Assembly: GCA_963775395.1 (NCBI GenBank)
Contig: CAVZIX010000018.1
Location: forward strand, 58,452 to 122,451
Source: JAIBJN01 sp963775395
Lineage (GTDB): Bacteria; Actinomycetota; Thermoleophilia; Gaiellales; Gaiellaceae
DNA length: 64,000 bases
Direction: 5' to 3'
Shown: one piece after another, positions 16,752 through 25,432 of the stretch
Layout of the letters: every line of letters starts with the position of its first letter
Numbering within the stretch: position 1 is the first letter of the stretch
The notes under the pieces: model-generated
The model's input: only the letters and a program-made list of their open reading frames with translations
Told to the model about the DNA's origin: nothing
The model's database searches: none
Position numbers and translations under genes: made by a program

Positions 16752-17582
16752 TTAGTCGGGGCGCTCGAGGCAGAGAACGAAGGCGGTGCAGCGAGGGGGT
16801 GCGAAGGTGAGCGAAACCAGACCGCCGCGAAGCTGTGCAGCGGCCGCAAAGAGGGCGATCAATCCCACGAGCACCAACGGGAAGAAGCCGCCCGACGATC
16901 CGCTGCCCATACCTCCCGCGCTCACATAGAGCTCCGAGGGACCCCTGTCTCTGAAAGGCAGCGGAGGGACAAGCGGAGCCTCGCCGGTGCTCTTGGCTGC
17001 GCGCGGGCCCTCGTTCCTCGTTTCCGAGCGAGGCCCGCTCTGCGTGTCGAGTCTGACCGCGGCGAGTCCGTCCCCGGACGATGGGAAGAGCAATGGGAGG
17101 CGGGGCGGAGAGGCATCCCAGAGGATCGTGACGATCGAGTCGCGTTGAGGGCCGGGCGCGGTCGGGACCTCCGGGGGCAAGGGCGGCTCCACCACCGGCG
17201 GATCCACAGGAGGCGGGGGCGGCTCGGGCGGAGGTACCTCAGCCATCGGCGGGGGCGGTTCCGCGGGAGGCGGTTCTGCGGGAGGCGGCTCTGCGGGAGG
17301 CGGCTCTGCGGGAGGCGGCTCTGCGGGAGGCGGCTCTGCGGGAGGCGGCTCTGCGGGAGGCGGCTCTGCGGGAGGCGGCTCTGCCGGAGGCGGCTCTGCC
17401 GGAGGCGGCTCGGGCGGAGCCTGCTCGTCGGCCGGTCCGTCTTCGGTCAGGGGGTCGACCGCGGAAGCGGCAGCGCCAGAAGAAGCCGACCCATCCTCGG
17501 CGCGTGCCTCAGCTGCGAGCACGAGGCCGAGGAGCGTGGCAGACGCGAGCACGCCTAGACGGGCGCCGCAAATGGCTTTCAT
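16752..17582 (-). CDS. secreted proline-rich repeat protein with C-terminal membrane anchor
   Basis: The 276-residue protein starts with a signal peptide (hydrophobic core LASATLLGLVLAAE, likely cut after ARA). It then has about ten tandem PPAEP units and further Pro-rich sequence (VPPPEPPPPPVDPP). A hydrophobic segment GFFPLVLVGLIALFAAAAQL near residues 235-255 is followed by a short Cys-containing tail. The rigid Pro-rich stalk suggests a cell-wall-spanning protein anchored in the membrane. It is the most upstream gene of the minus-strand run that includes the priming transferase. Function is unknown. Confidence 0.75.
   Translation of the reverse strand: MKAICGARLGVLASATLLGLVLAAEARAEDGSASSGAAASAVDPLTEDGPADEQAPPEPPPAEPPPAEPPPAEPPPAEPPPAEPPPAEPPPAEPPPAEPPPAEPPPAEPPPPMAEVPPPEPPPPPVDPPVVEPPLPPEVPTAPGPQRDSIVTILWDASPPRLPLLFPSSGDGLAAVRLDTQSGPRSETRNEGPRAAKSTGEAPLVPPLPFRDRGPSELYVSAGGMGSGSSGGFFPLVLVGLIALFAAAAQLRGGLVSLTFAPPRCTAFVLCLERPD
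17257..17409. repeat. 15-bp tandem repeat coding for Ala-Glu-Pro-Pro-Pro units
   Basis: About ten near-identical 15-bp units (plus-strand form close to CGGCTCTGCGGGAGG) lie inside the proline-rich gene. The first two and last units differ by one or two bases (TTCCGCG, TTCTGCG, TCTGCCG). The high identity suggests recent expansion or gene-conversion-like homogenisation, and copy number may vary between strains. Confidence 0.9.
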
Positions 17583-17924
17583 ACTGATGGCCGGCCGCCA
17601 GCCAATCGCAGTCGCGAAATCGAAAATGTCCCCGTCTCCCCAATCGCGTCAGACCCTGCGTTGGCCTGTTGGAAGCCTGCAGCGTTGCAGTCCCTCTCGG
17701 ACATGTCAACCCTAAGTTTGCGGGGTCCGGTAGGGACTCGAGCGGGAAATCGACGCTCTCAACCTCAACTTGAGGGTGAGGTCGCTCGTACGAGTCGACG
17801 CCGTAACGGTGGGTCCCCGTTCGTCGCGACTTCACCGCTCGCGGAGTGGCGATAGACTCGATCCGTCCTGTCTTTTCAGGCGGAGAAGACCAGACTGCTC
17901 AACACGCGGCTTGCGGCACTCGGC
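17583..17924. other. 342-bp intergenic region between divergent genes
   Basis: The region separates the proline-rich gene (minus) from the Thr/Val-tail membrane protein (plus) and must hold promoters for both. On the plus strand TTCACC, then a 16-base gap, then TAGACT near 17833-17860 resembles a weak promoter, but I cannot support it strongly. I see no tRNA, large inverted repeat or convincing ORF. Confidence 0.4.
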
Positions 17925-18617
17925 ATGAGGTCCCTCGGACGGGCTTCCACCCGGCGATCGCGCGCTGCGCTCTACGAAGAGGCCAGGCGCCTCGGAATCA
18001 AGGGGCGGTCGACCATGAACAAGGCCGAGCTCGCCGAGGCGATCCGCGGGCGCGGCACGTTGACCCGGAAGCCGGCGTTCGTCACGGCCCTCTTCGCCGG
18101 CTTCGGAAATGCCTGGCGCCGCGTCATGGCGTTCCTCGGTGCCGTCTTCGCGCTCGCCTCTCTGGGACGAGCGAAGCCCGTTCGTGTGCTCATTCTCTCC
18201 GTCTCCGCGCTCACCGCCGGAGCGCTCGGACTGATGACGGCCTACGCAATCTCGCCCGACCAGGGGCCCGACGCTCAGGTGCTCGTCACCAACGGAACGA
18301 CGTACAGCATCGCGACGGTGACCGGGCCGGGCGGGACGACCACGGTCGCCGTCACGAAGACGAAGGAGGGAAAGACCAAGTTCCTTCCTGTCCGGATTCT
18401 CGAATCCGTGACGGGTCTTGCCGGCACCCAGACTGTTTCCGTCCAGGTGCTCGGACCCGCGCGCACCACGAGGGTCGTCGTCACCGACGTTCGGACGGAA
18501 ACCGTCAGGGAAGTCGAGACTCAGCAGGTGACCGTCACCCAGACCGATACGGTCGTGGTCACCCAGACCGAAACCGTCGTCGTTACCGAGACCATCACCG
18601 TCCCGCCGCCTCCGTAG
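17925..18617 (+). CDS. membrane protein with N-terminal SAP/Rho-N-like motif and Thr/Val-rich tail
   Basis: Residues about 12-46 (SRAALYEEARRLGIKGRSTM, then KAELAEAIRGRG) look like the helix-extended-helix of SAP or Rho N-terminal domains, which bind nucleic acid. Two hydrophobic segments follow (about 52-76 and PVRVLILSVSALTAGALGLM near 85-105). The last 50 residues are repeats of VTQT(D/E)TVVVT ending in four prolines, probably an extended extracytoplasmic tail. The protein diverges from the proline-rich gene. Function is unknown; a DNA- or RNA-binding head linked to a membrane-spanning tail is an odd combination. ATG 17925 is used; a start further upstream is not excluded. Confidence 0.7.
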   Translation: MRSLGRASTRRSRAALYEEARRLGIKGRSTMNKAELAEAIRGRGTLTRKPAFVTALFAGFGNAWRRVMAFLGAVFALASLGRAKPVRVLILSVSALTAGALGLMTAYAISPDQGPDAQVLVTNGTTYSIATVTGPGGTTTVAVTKTKEGKTKFLPVRILESVTGLAGTQTVSVQVLGPARTTRVVVTDVRTETVREVETQQVTVTQTDTVVVTQTETVVVTETITVPPPP

Positions 18618-18720
18618 CACCGACGAAAGCCGGCCCCCGTTCTGACACCAGAACTTCACCGGCCGGACCCCCGCGCTGGCCGGGAGCCTTCTACACTCGC
18701 TCTAGAGAAGCCCTCCGACG

Positions 18721-18900
18721 ATGGAACCCTTGGCCTCCTCCCCCGAGCTCCCGGCGTACGTTGAGCCGGCCGAAGCGAGCGAAGGTCCCGCGGAGGCCGG
18801 CGAGGGCAGCGGGTTAGGTGCACTGCTCATCATGCTCACGCCCTTCGCGCTGGCGGCGTGGTTCGCAATCGGCCTGGCGGTCTACCGAGTCGCCACCTGA
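18721..18900 (+). CDS. small single-pass membrane protein (59 aa)
   Basis: The ORF starts with MEPLASSPELPAYVEPAEA, an acidic Pro/Ala head, and ends in one transmembrane helix (ALLIMLTPFALAAWFAIGLA) with the tail VYRVAT. Codon use is like that of its neighbours. The ribosome binding site is weak (AGAGAAG about 14 bases upstream). No function can be proposed. It lies 100 bases after the Thr/Val-tail membrane protein on the same strand. Confidence 0.5.
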   Translation: MEPLASSPELPAYVEPAEASEGPAEAGEGSGLGALLIMLTPFALAAWFAIGLAVYRVAT

Positions 18901-19136
18901 GCGCCCGCCAGCGGACCTCGCCCGGGCGCGCACGCCTCCGGTCAGGGCGATGGCGCATGCGGGCAACAGCCGACCGCCCGTCGGCCTCCGAGAGCCGGGA
19001 AAGTTCACGTCTTCCTTACGAAACGTGGCTTGGGGAGCCGGGCCAAGCGTGTTAGGCTCCGCGCGCAGCCGGGCTCGGCGGCTCTTCGGCCCGTTGCGAC
19101 GGCGGCCTAATCCGCGACGAAAGCGAGGGGATCAGG

Positions 19137-20693
19137 ATGAGGGGTAGAGCATGCGTGGTTTCCGCCATTCTCTGTACCGTCGCGGCGCTCGCGGCGACGG
19201 GAGTCGCGCGCGCGGACATCGGGTTTCAGGGTCCGGCGTACGCCGCAGGTACGAGCGGGAGCCCGTCGGGATCGAAGCCCGAGAGCAAGCTGTGGTGGAA
19301 CGACGGCTTCTGGTGGGCGAGCATGTACCACCCGGCCAGCGCCGATTACCGCATCTTCCGGCTCAACCTGAGGGCTCAGAGGTGGAGCGCCACGGGCGTG
19401 ACGCTCGACCCGCGTCCGAGTACCCGAGCGGACATTCTCTCGGATGGCAACAAGCTCTTCGTCGCCTCCCACAAGTTCCAGGAGCCCGCGGCCCACGATC
19501 CAACTCCGAGCCCGGACGACAGCACCAGGCTCTACCGTTACAACTACAACCCCGCGACGAACAGATATACCCAGGAGGGATTCACCGTCATCGACGCGCA
19601 GAGGAGCGAGACGCTCGTCATCGACCGCGACTCCAACGGGGCGATCTGGGCGACCTGGGTCCAGCAGGATCCCGGCGGGCAGCGTCGGGTCTATGTCAAG
19701 AAGACGTCCGACAACTGCGTCTCCGGGCCCTTCGCCAACTGCGCTTGGACCACAGCCGTCGAGCTCGATAACCAGGTCTCGGCCGACGACATCTCGTCGC
19801 TCGTTCGCTTCGGCGGCAACAGGATCGGTGTCATGTGGAGCGACACGAGCGACACGAGCCCTGCGGCCGTCGCGGTGCTCCGGTTCGCGTTCCACGTCGA
19901 CGGAGACGCCGTGAACGTCTGGTCGCCGGAAACCGTCGTCAGCGGTCCGAAGGCGGTGGACGACCACATCAGCCTCAAGGCCGACTCTGCCGGCGGTGTC
20001 TACGCGGTCACGAAGACGAAGTTCACCTCGGCGACCAACCCCGGGACGAGGCTTCACAAGCGAAGCACGACGGGCGTGTGGTCCACCTTCATGGTCTCGA
20101 ACGCCTCGCTCGGCCGCACGCGCCCGATCCTTCTTCTCGACCAGCAGCACAACAGGATCCGCGTGTTCGACGGGCGGACGAACGGCACTACGATCTACAT
20201 GAAGACGTCGCGCCTCAACGCCGTCTCCTTCCCCACCGGCAGCCCCGGCACGCCGGTGATCCAGGACGTCGGAGGCAGGTTGGCGAACCCGACCTCGACG
20301 AAGCAGAACATCACGAACGGCACGCGTCAGATCGTCGTCGCGACGAACCCCGTGACGAGGCGCTACTGGCATGGCTACCAGCAGATCATCCCGTGCATCA
20401 ACGGCACGGCTGGAAACAACCTGCTCATCGGCACGAACGGCAACGACGTCATCTGCGGTCGCGGGGGGAGAGACACCATCCGGAGTCTCGCCGGCAACGA
20501 CCGCCTGGCGGGCGGCCCCGGCAACGACACCCTGGTGGGGGCTGCCGGCAGGGACACGTTTGTCGGCGGCGCCGGGAACGACACGATCCACGCGCGCGAC
20601 GCGTTCCGCGAGCTCGTCAGCGGTGGGCCTGGCGTTGACCGTGCGCGGGTCAACCGGTCGGACATCCGACGTTCGATCGAGCGCCTCTTCTAG
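19137..20693 (+). CDS. secreted protein, paralogue of the 27294-29273 product, with C-terminal RTX-like repeats
   Basis: The 518-residue protein has a signal peptide (VVSAILCTVAALAATGVARA). A domain of about 390 residues is shared with the product at 27294-29273: GSKPESKLWWNDGFWWA, RPSTRADILSDGNKLFVASH, ETLVIDRDSNGAIWATW, GGNRIGVMWSD and DDHISLKADSAGGVYAVTKT. This has the look of a repeated-blade (beta-propeller-like) fold. The C-terminus carries hemolysin-type calcium-binding nonapeptides such as GTNGNDVICGRGGRDTI and GGPGNDTLVGAAGRDTF. No type I secretion genes are nearby, and the signal peptide indicates Sec export. It may bind or process the polysaccharide (inference). Confidence 0.82.
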   Translation: MRGRACVVSAILCTVAALAATGVARADIGFQGPAYAAGTSGSPSGSKPESKLWWNDGFWWASMYHPASADYRIFRLNLRAQRWSATGVTLDPRPSTRADILSDGNKLFVASHKFQEPAAHDPTPSPDDSTRLYRYNYNPATNRYTQEGFTVIDAQRSETLVIDRDSNGAIWATWVQQDPGGQRRVYVKKTSDNCVSGPFANCAWTTAVELDNQVSADDISSLVRFGGNRIGVMWSDTSDTSPAAVAVLRFAFHVDGDAVNVWSPETVVSGPKAVDDHISLKADSAGGVYAVTKTKFTSATNPGTRLHKRSTTGVWSTFMVSNASLGRTRPILLLDQQHNRIRVFDGRTNGTTIYMKTSRLNAVSFPTGSPGTPVIQDVGGRLANPTSTKQNITNGTRQIVVATNPVTRRYWHGYQQIIPCINGTAGNNLLIGTNGNDVICGRGGRDTIRSLAGNDRLAGGPGNDTLVGAAGRDTFVGGAGNDTIHARDAFRELVSGGPGVDRARVNRSDIRRSIERLF

Positions 20694-20785
20694 GCGGATC
20701 GATGTAGTGAGACTGGGAGTGCCGGCGCCCGGCGGCCGGCACTCCGCTGTCGACCTCAGCTGTGGTGGACTAGAGAGGAACGGAA

Positions 20786-22147
20786 ATGTCCACGCGACGC
20801 ATCGGCTTCCTCTCCGCCGTCCGACGGTGGTCGCCGCTTGTCGCGCTGGCCACGGGCGCGGGCGCCCTCCTTGGTTATGCCTACGCCTCCAGTGTCACCC
20901 CGGCGTACGAGGCCGAGGCCAAGCTGGTGGTCGGCGCCCCAGTCGTGACCCTCGAGGACCAGCGGGCGGCCGCCGAACTGGTTCCCACGTATGCCGAGCT
21001 GGTCAAGACCAGACAGCTCCTCGAGCCCGCCCTCCGGGGGCTCGGGCTCCCACTCTCGCCCCGGGAGTTGGAGGGCGACGTCCGCGGGGAGGCGGAGGGA
21101 GAGACCCGCGTGCTCACGATCAGGGTCCGCGACGAAGATGCCGAGCGCGCGGTCACGCTGGCGAACGCGATCGCCGCCGAGCTGATCCGCTTCGTCTCCA
21201 GCAACGGACCGAGCGGGCGTGTCGCCGCCGCGAACACACCCGACGTCCGGCTTCGGATCGTCGAGCGCGCGTCCCGCGCAGACCGCGTCCGACCGAAGGC
21301 GGTCCTGACCATGGGGTTCGCGGCGCTCGCCGGCGGCTTCGGCGCGCTCGCGGTGTGTACGATTCTCGCTTCGCTGAGCCGGAAGGTCGGCAACGAAGAG
21401 GACCTCACGCGAGTCGCACCGGCCGTCCTCGGCTCCGTGAACGGTGGAGTCCTCTCGCGCTCGGGCGGCGGCAATCCTGACTGGCCGGGGGCCGATGAAG
21501 GCGACGTCGACCCGTATCGTGCGCTGGCGCGGCGACTAGGCGAGGCGGGGCAGGACCGTGCGCTTCGAAGCCTGTTGGTCCTAGGGGCGCAGGGGGGCGC
21601 CGGCAGCGGCGCCGTGGCGCTCAACCTGGCTGCCGCGTTGGCGGGGCCCGGGACTCGCGTCGTCCTCACCGATCTCGGCGAAGCGCGGGAGATCCTGCGG
21701 CTCGTTGAGCGGAGGAGCTCCCGCACGTCTCTGCTCGGCAAGCGGCTCCCGCCGATCCGTCACGGCGGGCTCACGCTCGACCGGTTCTCGGTCCGGCCGA
21801 GCCCCGCACTCGTCCTCGCGGTCCCGCGGGCATCCGAACCGCGTGCGATGACTCTCGAGGAAGCTCAGGGGTTGCTGGCTCTCCTGCTCGACGACGCCGA
21901 CGTCCTCATCGTCCACGCAGCGTCGATCGGGAGCTCACCTGCCGCGCTTGCGTGGGCCCGCGCGGTGAGCGGGACGCTGGTGGTTGCGCGGCGCAGGCAC
22001 ACGAGGCGCGAGAGCGTCACGGACGCGCTCGAGACTCTCGAGCTTGTCGGGACGAACGTCGTCGGCACGGTCCTGCATGAGGGCCGGGACCGCCCAGTGA
22101 CGATCAGTCCGCTCGGCCGCCTCGTCTCGGCGACGCGAAGGCCCTAA
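20786..22147 (+). CDS. Wzz/YveK-type chain-length protein with degenerate BY-kinase domain
   Basis: The N-terminus has a Wzz domain: a TM helix (SPLVALATGAGALLGYAYAS), then TPAYEAEAKLVVGAP and a second TM (about 173-195, VLTMGFAALAGGFGALAVCT). The C-terminal half resembles a BY-kinase/MinD fold (LLVLGAQGGAGSGAVALNLA in the Walker A position, DADVLIVHAASIG for Walker A' and B), but the P-loop lysine is missing, so ATP use is doubtful. Such proteins set the chain length of Wzx/Wzy-made polysaccharides. Its stop overlaps that of the convergent phosphatase-superfamily gene by four bases. A second copy with similar loss lies at 45048-46325. Confidence 0.88.
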   Translation: MSTRRIGFLSAVRRWSPLVALATGAGALLGYAYASSVTPAYEAEAKLVVGAPVVTLEDQRAAAELVPTYAELVKTRQLLEPALRGLGLPLSPRELEGDVRGEAEGETRVLTIRVRDEDAERAVTLANAIAAELIRFVSSNGPSGRVAAANTPDVRLRIVERASRADRVRPKAVLTMGFAALAGGFGALAVCTILASLSRKVGNEEDLTRVAPAVLGSVNGGVLSRSGGGNPDWPGADEGDVDPYRALARRLGEAGQDRALRSLLVLGAQGGAGSGAVALNLAAALAGPGTRVVLTDLGEAREILRLVERRSSRTSLLGKRLPPIRHGGLTLDRFSVRPSPALVLAVPRASEPRAMTLEEAQGLLALLLDDADVLIVHAASIGSSPAALAWARAVSGTLVVARRRHTRRESVTDALETLELVGTNVVGTVLHEGRDRPVTISPLGRLVSATRRP

Positions 22148-23496
22148 TCCAGGTAGCCGAGATCTCGGAGGCGTTCTTCGACCAGAGCCTGTTCCTCGGC
22201 TGAGTAACTCGGCTCTTTCTCTGGAGCGGTGTCGGCCGTAGAAGCGGTCAACTCGAACAGCCTCGCGCGCAGCGCGTCGGCGACGTCCGGGAACTTGCTG
22301 ATGACGTTGTGGCGTTCGCCGGGATCGATTTCGAGATCGTAGAGCTCCCTCTCCCCGAAGAGCCCGTGAATGTACTTATGGCGCTCCGTTCTCACGGCAG
22401 CGAAGCGCTGCTCGAAGCGCTCCGCGGGTGCGCGCGTGAGCTGACGGCCTCCACTCTCCTCCGCGTAGATCACCCTGCTCTCGAGGCGCGTCCGACCGTC
22501 GACGCAGGGCATGACGTCGAGACCGCTCACGTGCGACAGGTGAGTCCTCGGCAGGCCCAGGGCCGAGACGACCGTCGGAACGAGGTCCACGTGGCTGACG
22601 AGGTCGGGGCATTCACGGCCGGGCGGGAAGAGGCCGGGGCCGTACGCGATGAGCGGGACGTGCACGACTTCGTCGTAGACGTGAAAGCCGTGCTCCAGCC
22701 AGTTGAAGAGGAGATCGTTCCTCCTCGTCGCGACGCGCCCGGCCGTCCTGAACGCGATCGGCGTCACGCGCTTGAGCTTCTTCGCCGCCGGCACGCGCTT
22801 CTTGATCCACCTGAAGGAACGCTTCAGGCGCTTGACGAGCTCCTCTCCCGACTCCGAGACGTACTCTCCGTGATCGCCGGTGACGAGGACCACCGTCTCG
22901 TTCCCCAGCGCGTCGAGGATACGTCCCAGGTGCGGGTCGAGCGAGGAAACGGCTCGGTCGTATGCGGTTCGCCCGTACTCCGGCCGATCGTATTCCGGGG
23001 CCACGCGCCGAGGGGTGTGAAGCTCCCAGAGGTGGAGGAATCCGAACCAGGGAACGGGTCCGTTCTCGCGCAGGCGGGCCAGCAAGCGATCGCCGAACGA
23101 GGTGTCGAGCCATTCGGTGTGGTCTCGGAGCCGGTAGTCGTCGAAGCCGCGATCGAGTCGGGTCACGGGCTCGAGCGGACCCGTTACCTCCGCCCAGGTG
23201 TGATAACCGCCGGCCTGGAACGCCTCGGCCAGAGTCCCCAAGTCGGGCCGCAGCGGCCGACCGGGCATGGAACGGATGCCGTGAACGAACGGATACGTGC
23301 CCGTGAGGATGCTGGCCGTGCAAACCGGAGTCGTGGACGCGACCGAAAAGGCATTGCGAAACGTCGTCGAACGGCGGCAGAAGTCGTCGAGCACAGGCGT
23401 GTGGCAACTGCGCTGCTCACCCCAGGCTCGATCCGCGCGGAGCGCGTCGACCATGAGCAGCAAAACGTTTCGCCTTGCCGTGTCCTCTGTTTTCAC
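22144..23496 (-). CDS. alkaline-phosphatase-superfamily (sulfatase-like) enzyme
   Basis: The 450-residue protein opens with NVLLLMVDALRADRAWGEQ, the sulfatase metal-site strand. The nucleophile region is ASTTPVCTASILTGTYP, followed by VHGIRSMPG. VLVTGDHGEYVSESGEEL is the second metal site. In sulfatases the nucleophile motif is C/S-x-P-x-R. Here a Thr is best aligned at that position and the Arg is absent, so it is more like phosphoethanolamine or phosphoglycerol transferases than true sulfatases. No TM segments are visible. It may edit the glycan or a lipid carrier with a charged group. The GTG start at 23496 has no strong ribosome binding site. Confidence 0.85.
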   Translation of the reverse strand: MKTEDTARRNVLLLMVDALRADRAWGEQRSCHTPVLDDFCRRSTTFRNAFSVASTTPVCTASILTGTYPFVHGIRSMPGRPLRPDLGTLAEAFQAGGYHTWAEVTGPLEPVTRLDRGFDDYRLRDHTEWLDTSFGDRLLARLRENGPVPWFGFLHLWELHTPRRVAPEYDRPEYGRTAYDRAVSSLDPHLGRILDALGNETVVLVTGDHGEYVSESGEELVKRLKRSFRWIKKRVPAAKKLKRVTPIAFRTAGRVATRRNDLLFNWLEHGFHVYDEVVHVPLIAYGPGLFPPGRECPDLVSHVDLVPTVVSALGLPRTHLSHVSGLDVMPCVDGRTRLESRVIYAEESGGRQLTRAPAERFEQRFAAVRTERHKYIHGLFGERELYDLEIDPGERHNVISKFPDVADALRARLFELTASTADTAPEKEPSYSAEEQALVEERLRDLGYLD

Positions 23497-23619
23497 GAGC
23501 CGTTCCGAAATCCGTCTGCGAGCATGTGGTCAGCTGGCCGGCACCCGTGCCCGGGGTCCCGCGCAGATCGTACTAGGAGACCTTGCGCGGGGCCGTGGTG
23601 AGCGCTCGCGCCCTGCGGA

Positions 23620-25206
23620 TCACCGGCCGACCAAGAGTCGCGCGAGCCGAAAGCGCATGAGCTCGGGAAAGGCTCGGGCGGCCTGCAGCGACTTACGGCT
23701 CAGGGCGAGGACGGCCAGCGAGACGAGGGTGGCGAGGACGAAGCCGACGTAGAACGGCGGGGACACGGCGAGCTGCACGGCGAGCAGGAACAGCGCTCCG
23801 GCCGTGATGGCGATGTAGACGACGGCGTCTCTCCGCTGGAAGAGGCTGATGCCGGTCCCGAGCCGGAGGCCGGCCTGCTTGAGGATGTTGTGCGCGACGA
23901 GCGTGGCGGTCGTCCCGATCGCGGCGCCGAGGGCGCCGTAGCGAGGGATGAGGATGAGGTTCAGCCCGATGTTCACCGCGGTCGCCGCGGCGTTGATGGA
24001 GACGATGTACCGGAGCTTTCCGAAGACCTTGAGGGTCAGGCCGTTGAAGCCGAGCGCGGCGTTGAAGTAGTACCCGAAGGAGAGCAGCATCAAGTACGTC
24101 GCAGAGTCCTCGTAGCGCGCCCCGTACGCCGTCACCGTGAACGGCTCGGCGAGGGAGAAGGTCAGCGCGAAGATCGGGAAGGAGGCGACCGCGATCCAGA
24201 GGGCGGTCGTCCAGTAGAGCTGGTTGATCCCCGCTCGATCCTCGCGCGCGAAGAGGCGCGCGGCCGCCGGTGTGAAGAGGAGCGCGAAGCTCGACATGAC
24301 GAGCTGGTTGAGGTGGGCGGCAGGCCAGATGGCGCGGAAAGACGCCACCTCGGCCGAACCCTGGTAGTGGCCCAGGAGGAGCACGTCCGACGTGTTCATC
24401 GCCATGTACATGACGTCGGAGGAAAGCAGCGGGATCGTGAAGGCGAAGATCTCGCGCGCTGGCATGTGCATCGTCCCGAAGCTGAAGTATCGGAGCAGCC
24501 CCTCCTCCCTGAGCACGCGGACGAGGATGACCACGTAGATCCCGACGCTGAGCGCTCCGGCGACGACGTAGCCGATCGCGAGGAAGGACACGCCGCTGTC
24601 GCCCAGGATGAGGAGCAGGACGACGGTCAGCCTGAGCCCCGGGCCGAGGACGTACTTGCGGAGGAAGATCGCGCGCGGTTTCCCGATGACGGCGAACATG
24701 CCCGTGAGCAGGCCGTCGAGAGCCTGGATCGGCGCGAGGAGGATGAGGATGAGGAGGAGCGAGACCGCCTGGTCGTCCTGGACGAGCGATCCGCCGAGCA
24801 GTCCCTGGAGCCCGTAGACGAGGAGGATCGCCGCGAGCGAGAGCGACAGGATCGTTCCCGTCACCATGACGATCGTCCCGAACATCTTCTCGTAGCGGCG
24901 CTGCTCCTCGTAGATGGGGAGGAAGCGGGTGATCGAGCGATCGAGGCCGAAGGTCGCGATGCTCGAGACCAGGCTCACGATCGAGAGCGCATAGGCGAAG
25001 GCGCCGTAGTCCGCCTTCGAGAGGTAGCGGACGATGAGGACCTGGACGAGGAAGTTGATCGCTACCGCGAGGAGGCGGCCCGCCAGGAGGAGGCTGGACC
25101 CGCGGATCTGCTTCTGGGTCGCCTCTTCCTGGGTCTCGGCGACCGCCGGCCTATCCGGTGCGTCCACTTCGGTCCGCTCCGGTCGGGGGGCCGGATACCC
25201 GGCCAC
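23620..25206 (-). CDS. wzx: Wzx-type polysaccharide flippase (MATE/MVF superfamily)
   Basis: The 528-residue protein has about 14 hydrophobic segments, starting after a polar N-terminus of 35 residues. GSSLLLAGRLLAVAINFLVQ, RYLSKADYGAFAYALSIVSL and GLDRSITRFLPIYEEQ are typical of Wzx/RfbX flippases. Flippases of this type move undecaprenyl-linked repeat units across the membrane for Wzy polymerisation. GTG 25206 is used; the first TM begins about 35 residues later, so a shorter start is possible. The long opposite-strand frame is rich in Arg/Asp/Glu and is a shadow. Confidence 0.93.
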   Translation of the reverse strand: MAGYPAPRPERTEVDAPDRPAVAETQEEATQKQIRGSSLLLAGRLLAVAINFLVQVLIVRYLSKADYGAFAYALSIVSLVSSIATFGLDRSITRFLPIYEEQRRYEKMFGTIVMVTGTILSLSLAAILLVYGLQGLLGGSLVQDDQAVSLLLILILLAPIQALDGLLTGMFAVIGKPRAIFLRKYVLGPGLRLTVVLLLILGDSGVSFLAIGYVVAGALSVGIYVVILVRVLREEGLLRYFSFGTMHMPAREIFAFTIPLLSSDVMYMAMNTSDVLLLGHYQGSAEVASFRAIWPAAHLNQLVMSSFALLFTPAAARLFAREDRAGINQLYWTTALWIAVASFPIFALTFSLAEPFTVTAYGARYEDSATYLMLLSFGYYFNAALGFNGLTLKVFGKLRYIVSINAAATAVNIGLNLILIPRYGALGAAIGTTATLVAHNILKQAGLRLGTGISLFQRRDAVVYIAITAGALFLLAVQLAVSPPFYVGFVLATLVSLAVLALSRKSLQAARAFPELMRFRLARLLVGR

Positions 25207-25432
25207 GACAACGACGGCGGCTACCTCGAGCGACGTGACTTCGAGGCTGCTGACGAGGGCGCCCGAGGGTAGGGTGGCGATGCCACCAGCGTCCGTTTCG
25301 AGCCCTCACCAAGCGCACAGGCGCCGGCGGGGCGGCCCCGGGGGTATCAGAGGAGGAGATCACGAAGCGAGAGACCACAGTATTCTGGAGGCGCGGGCGC
25401 CGCAGGACCGACGGGACTGTGGGAGGCGGTCG

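Noticed and set aside
17145..17558. Gly-Arg-Cys repeat protein on the plus strand over the 15-bp repeats
   Set aside because: It is the reverse reading of the proline-rich repeats; the minus-strand product has a signal peptide and TM and is the better gene.
23890..25272. 460-residue plus-strand frame opposite the flippase gene
   Set aside because: Composition is almost only Arg, Asp, Glu, Gly and Val, as expected for the reverse of a hydrophobic membrane protein.
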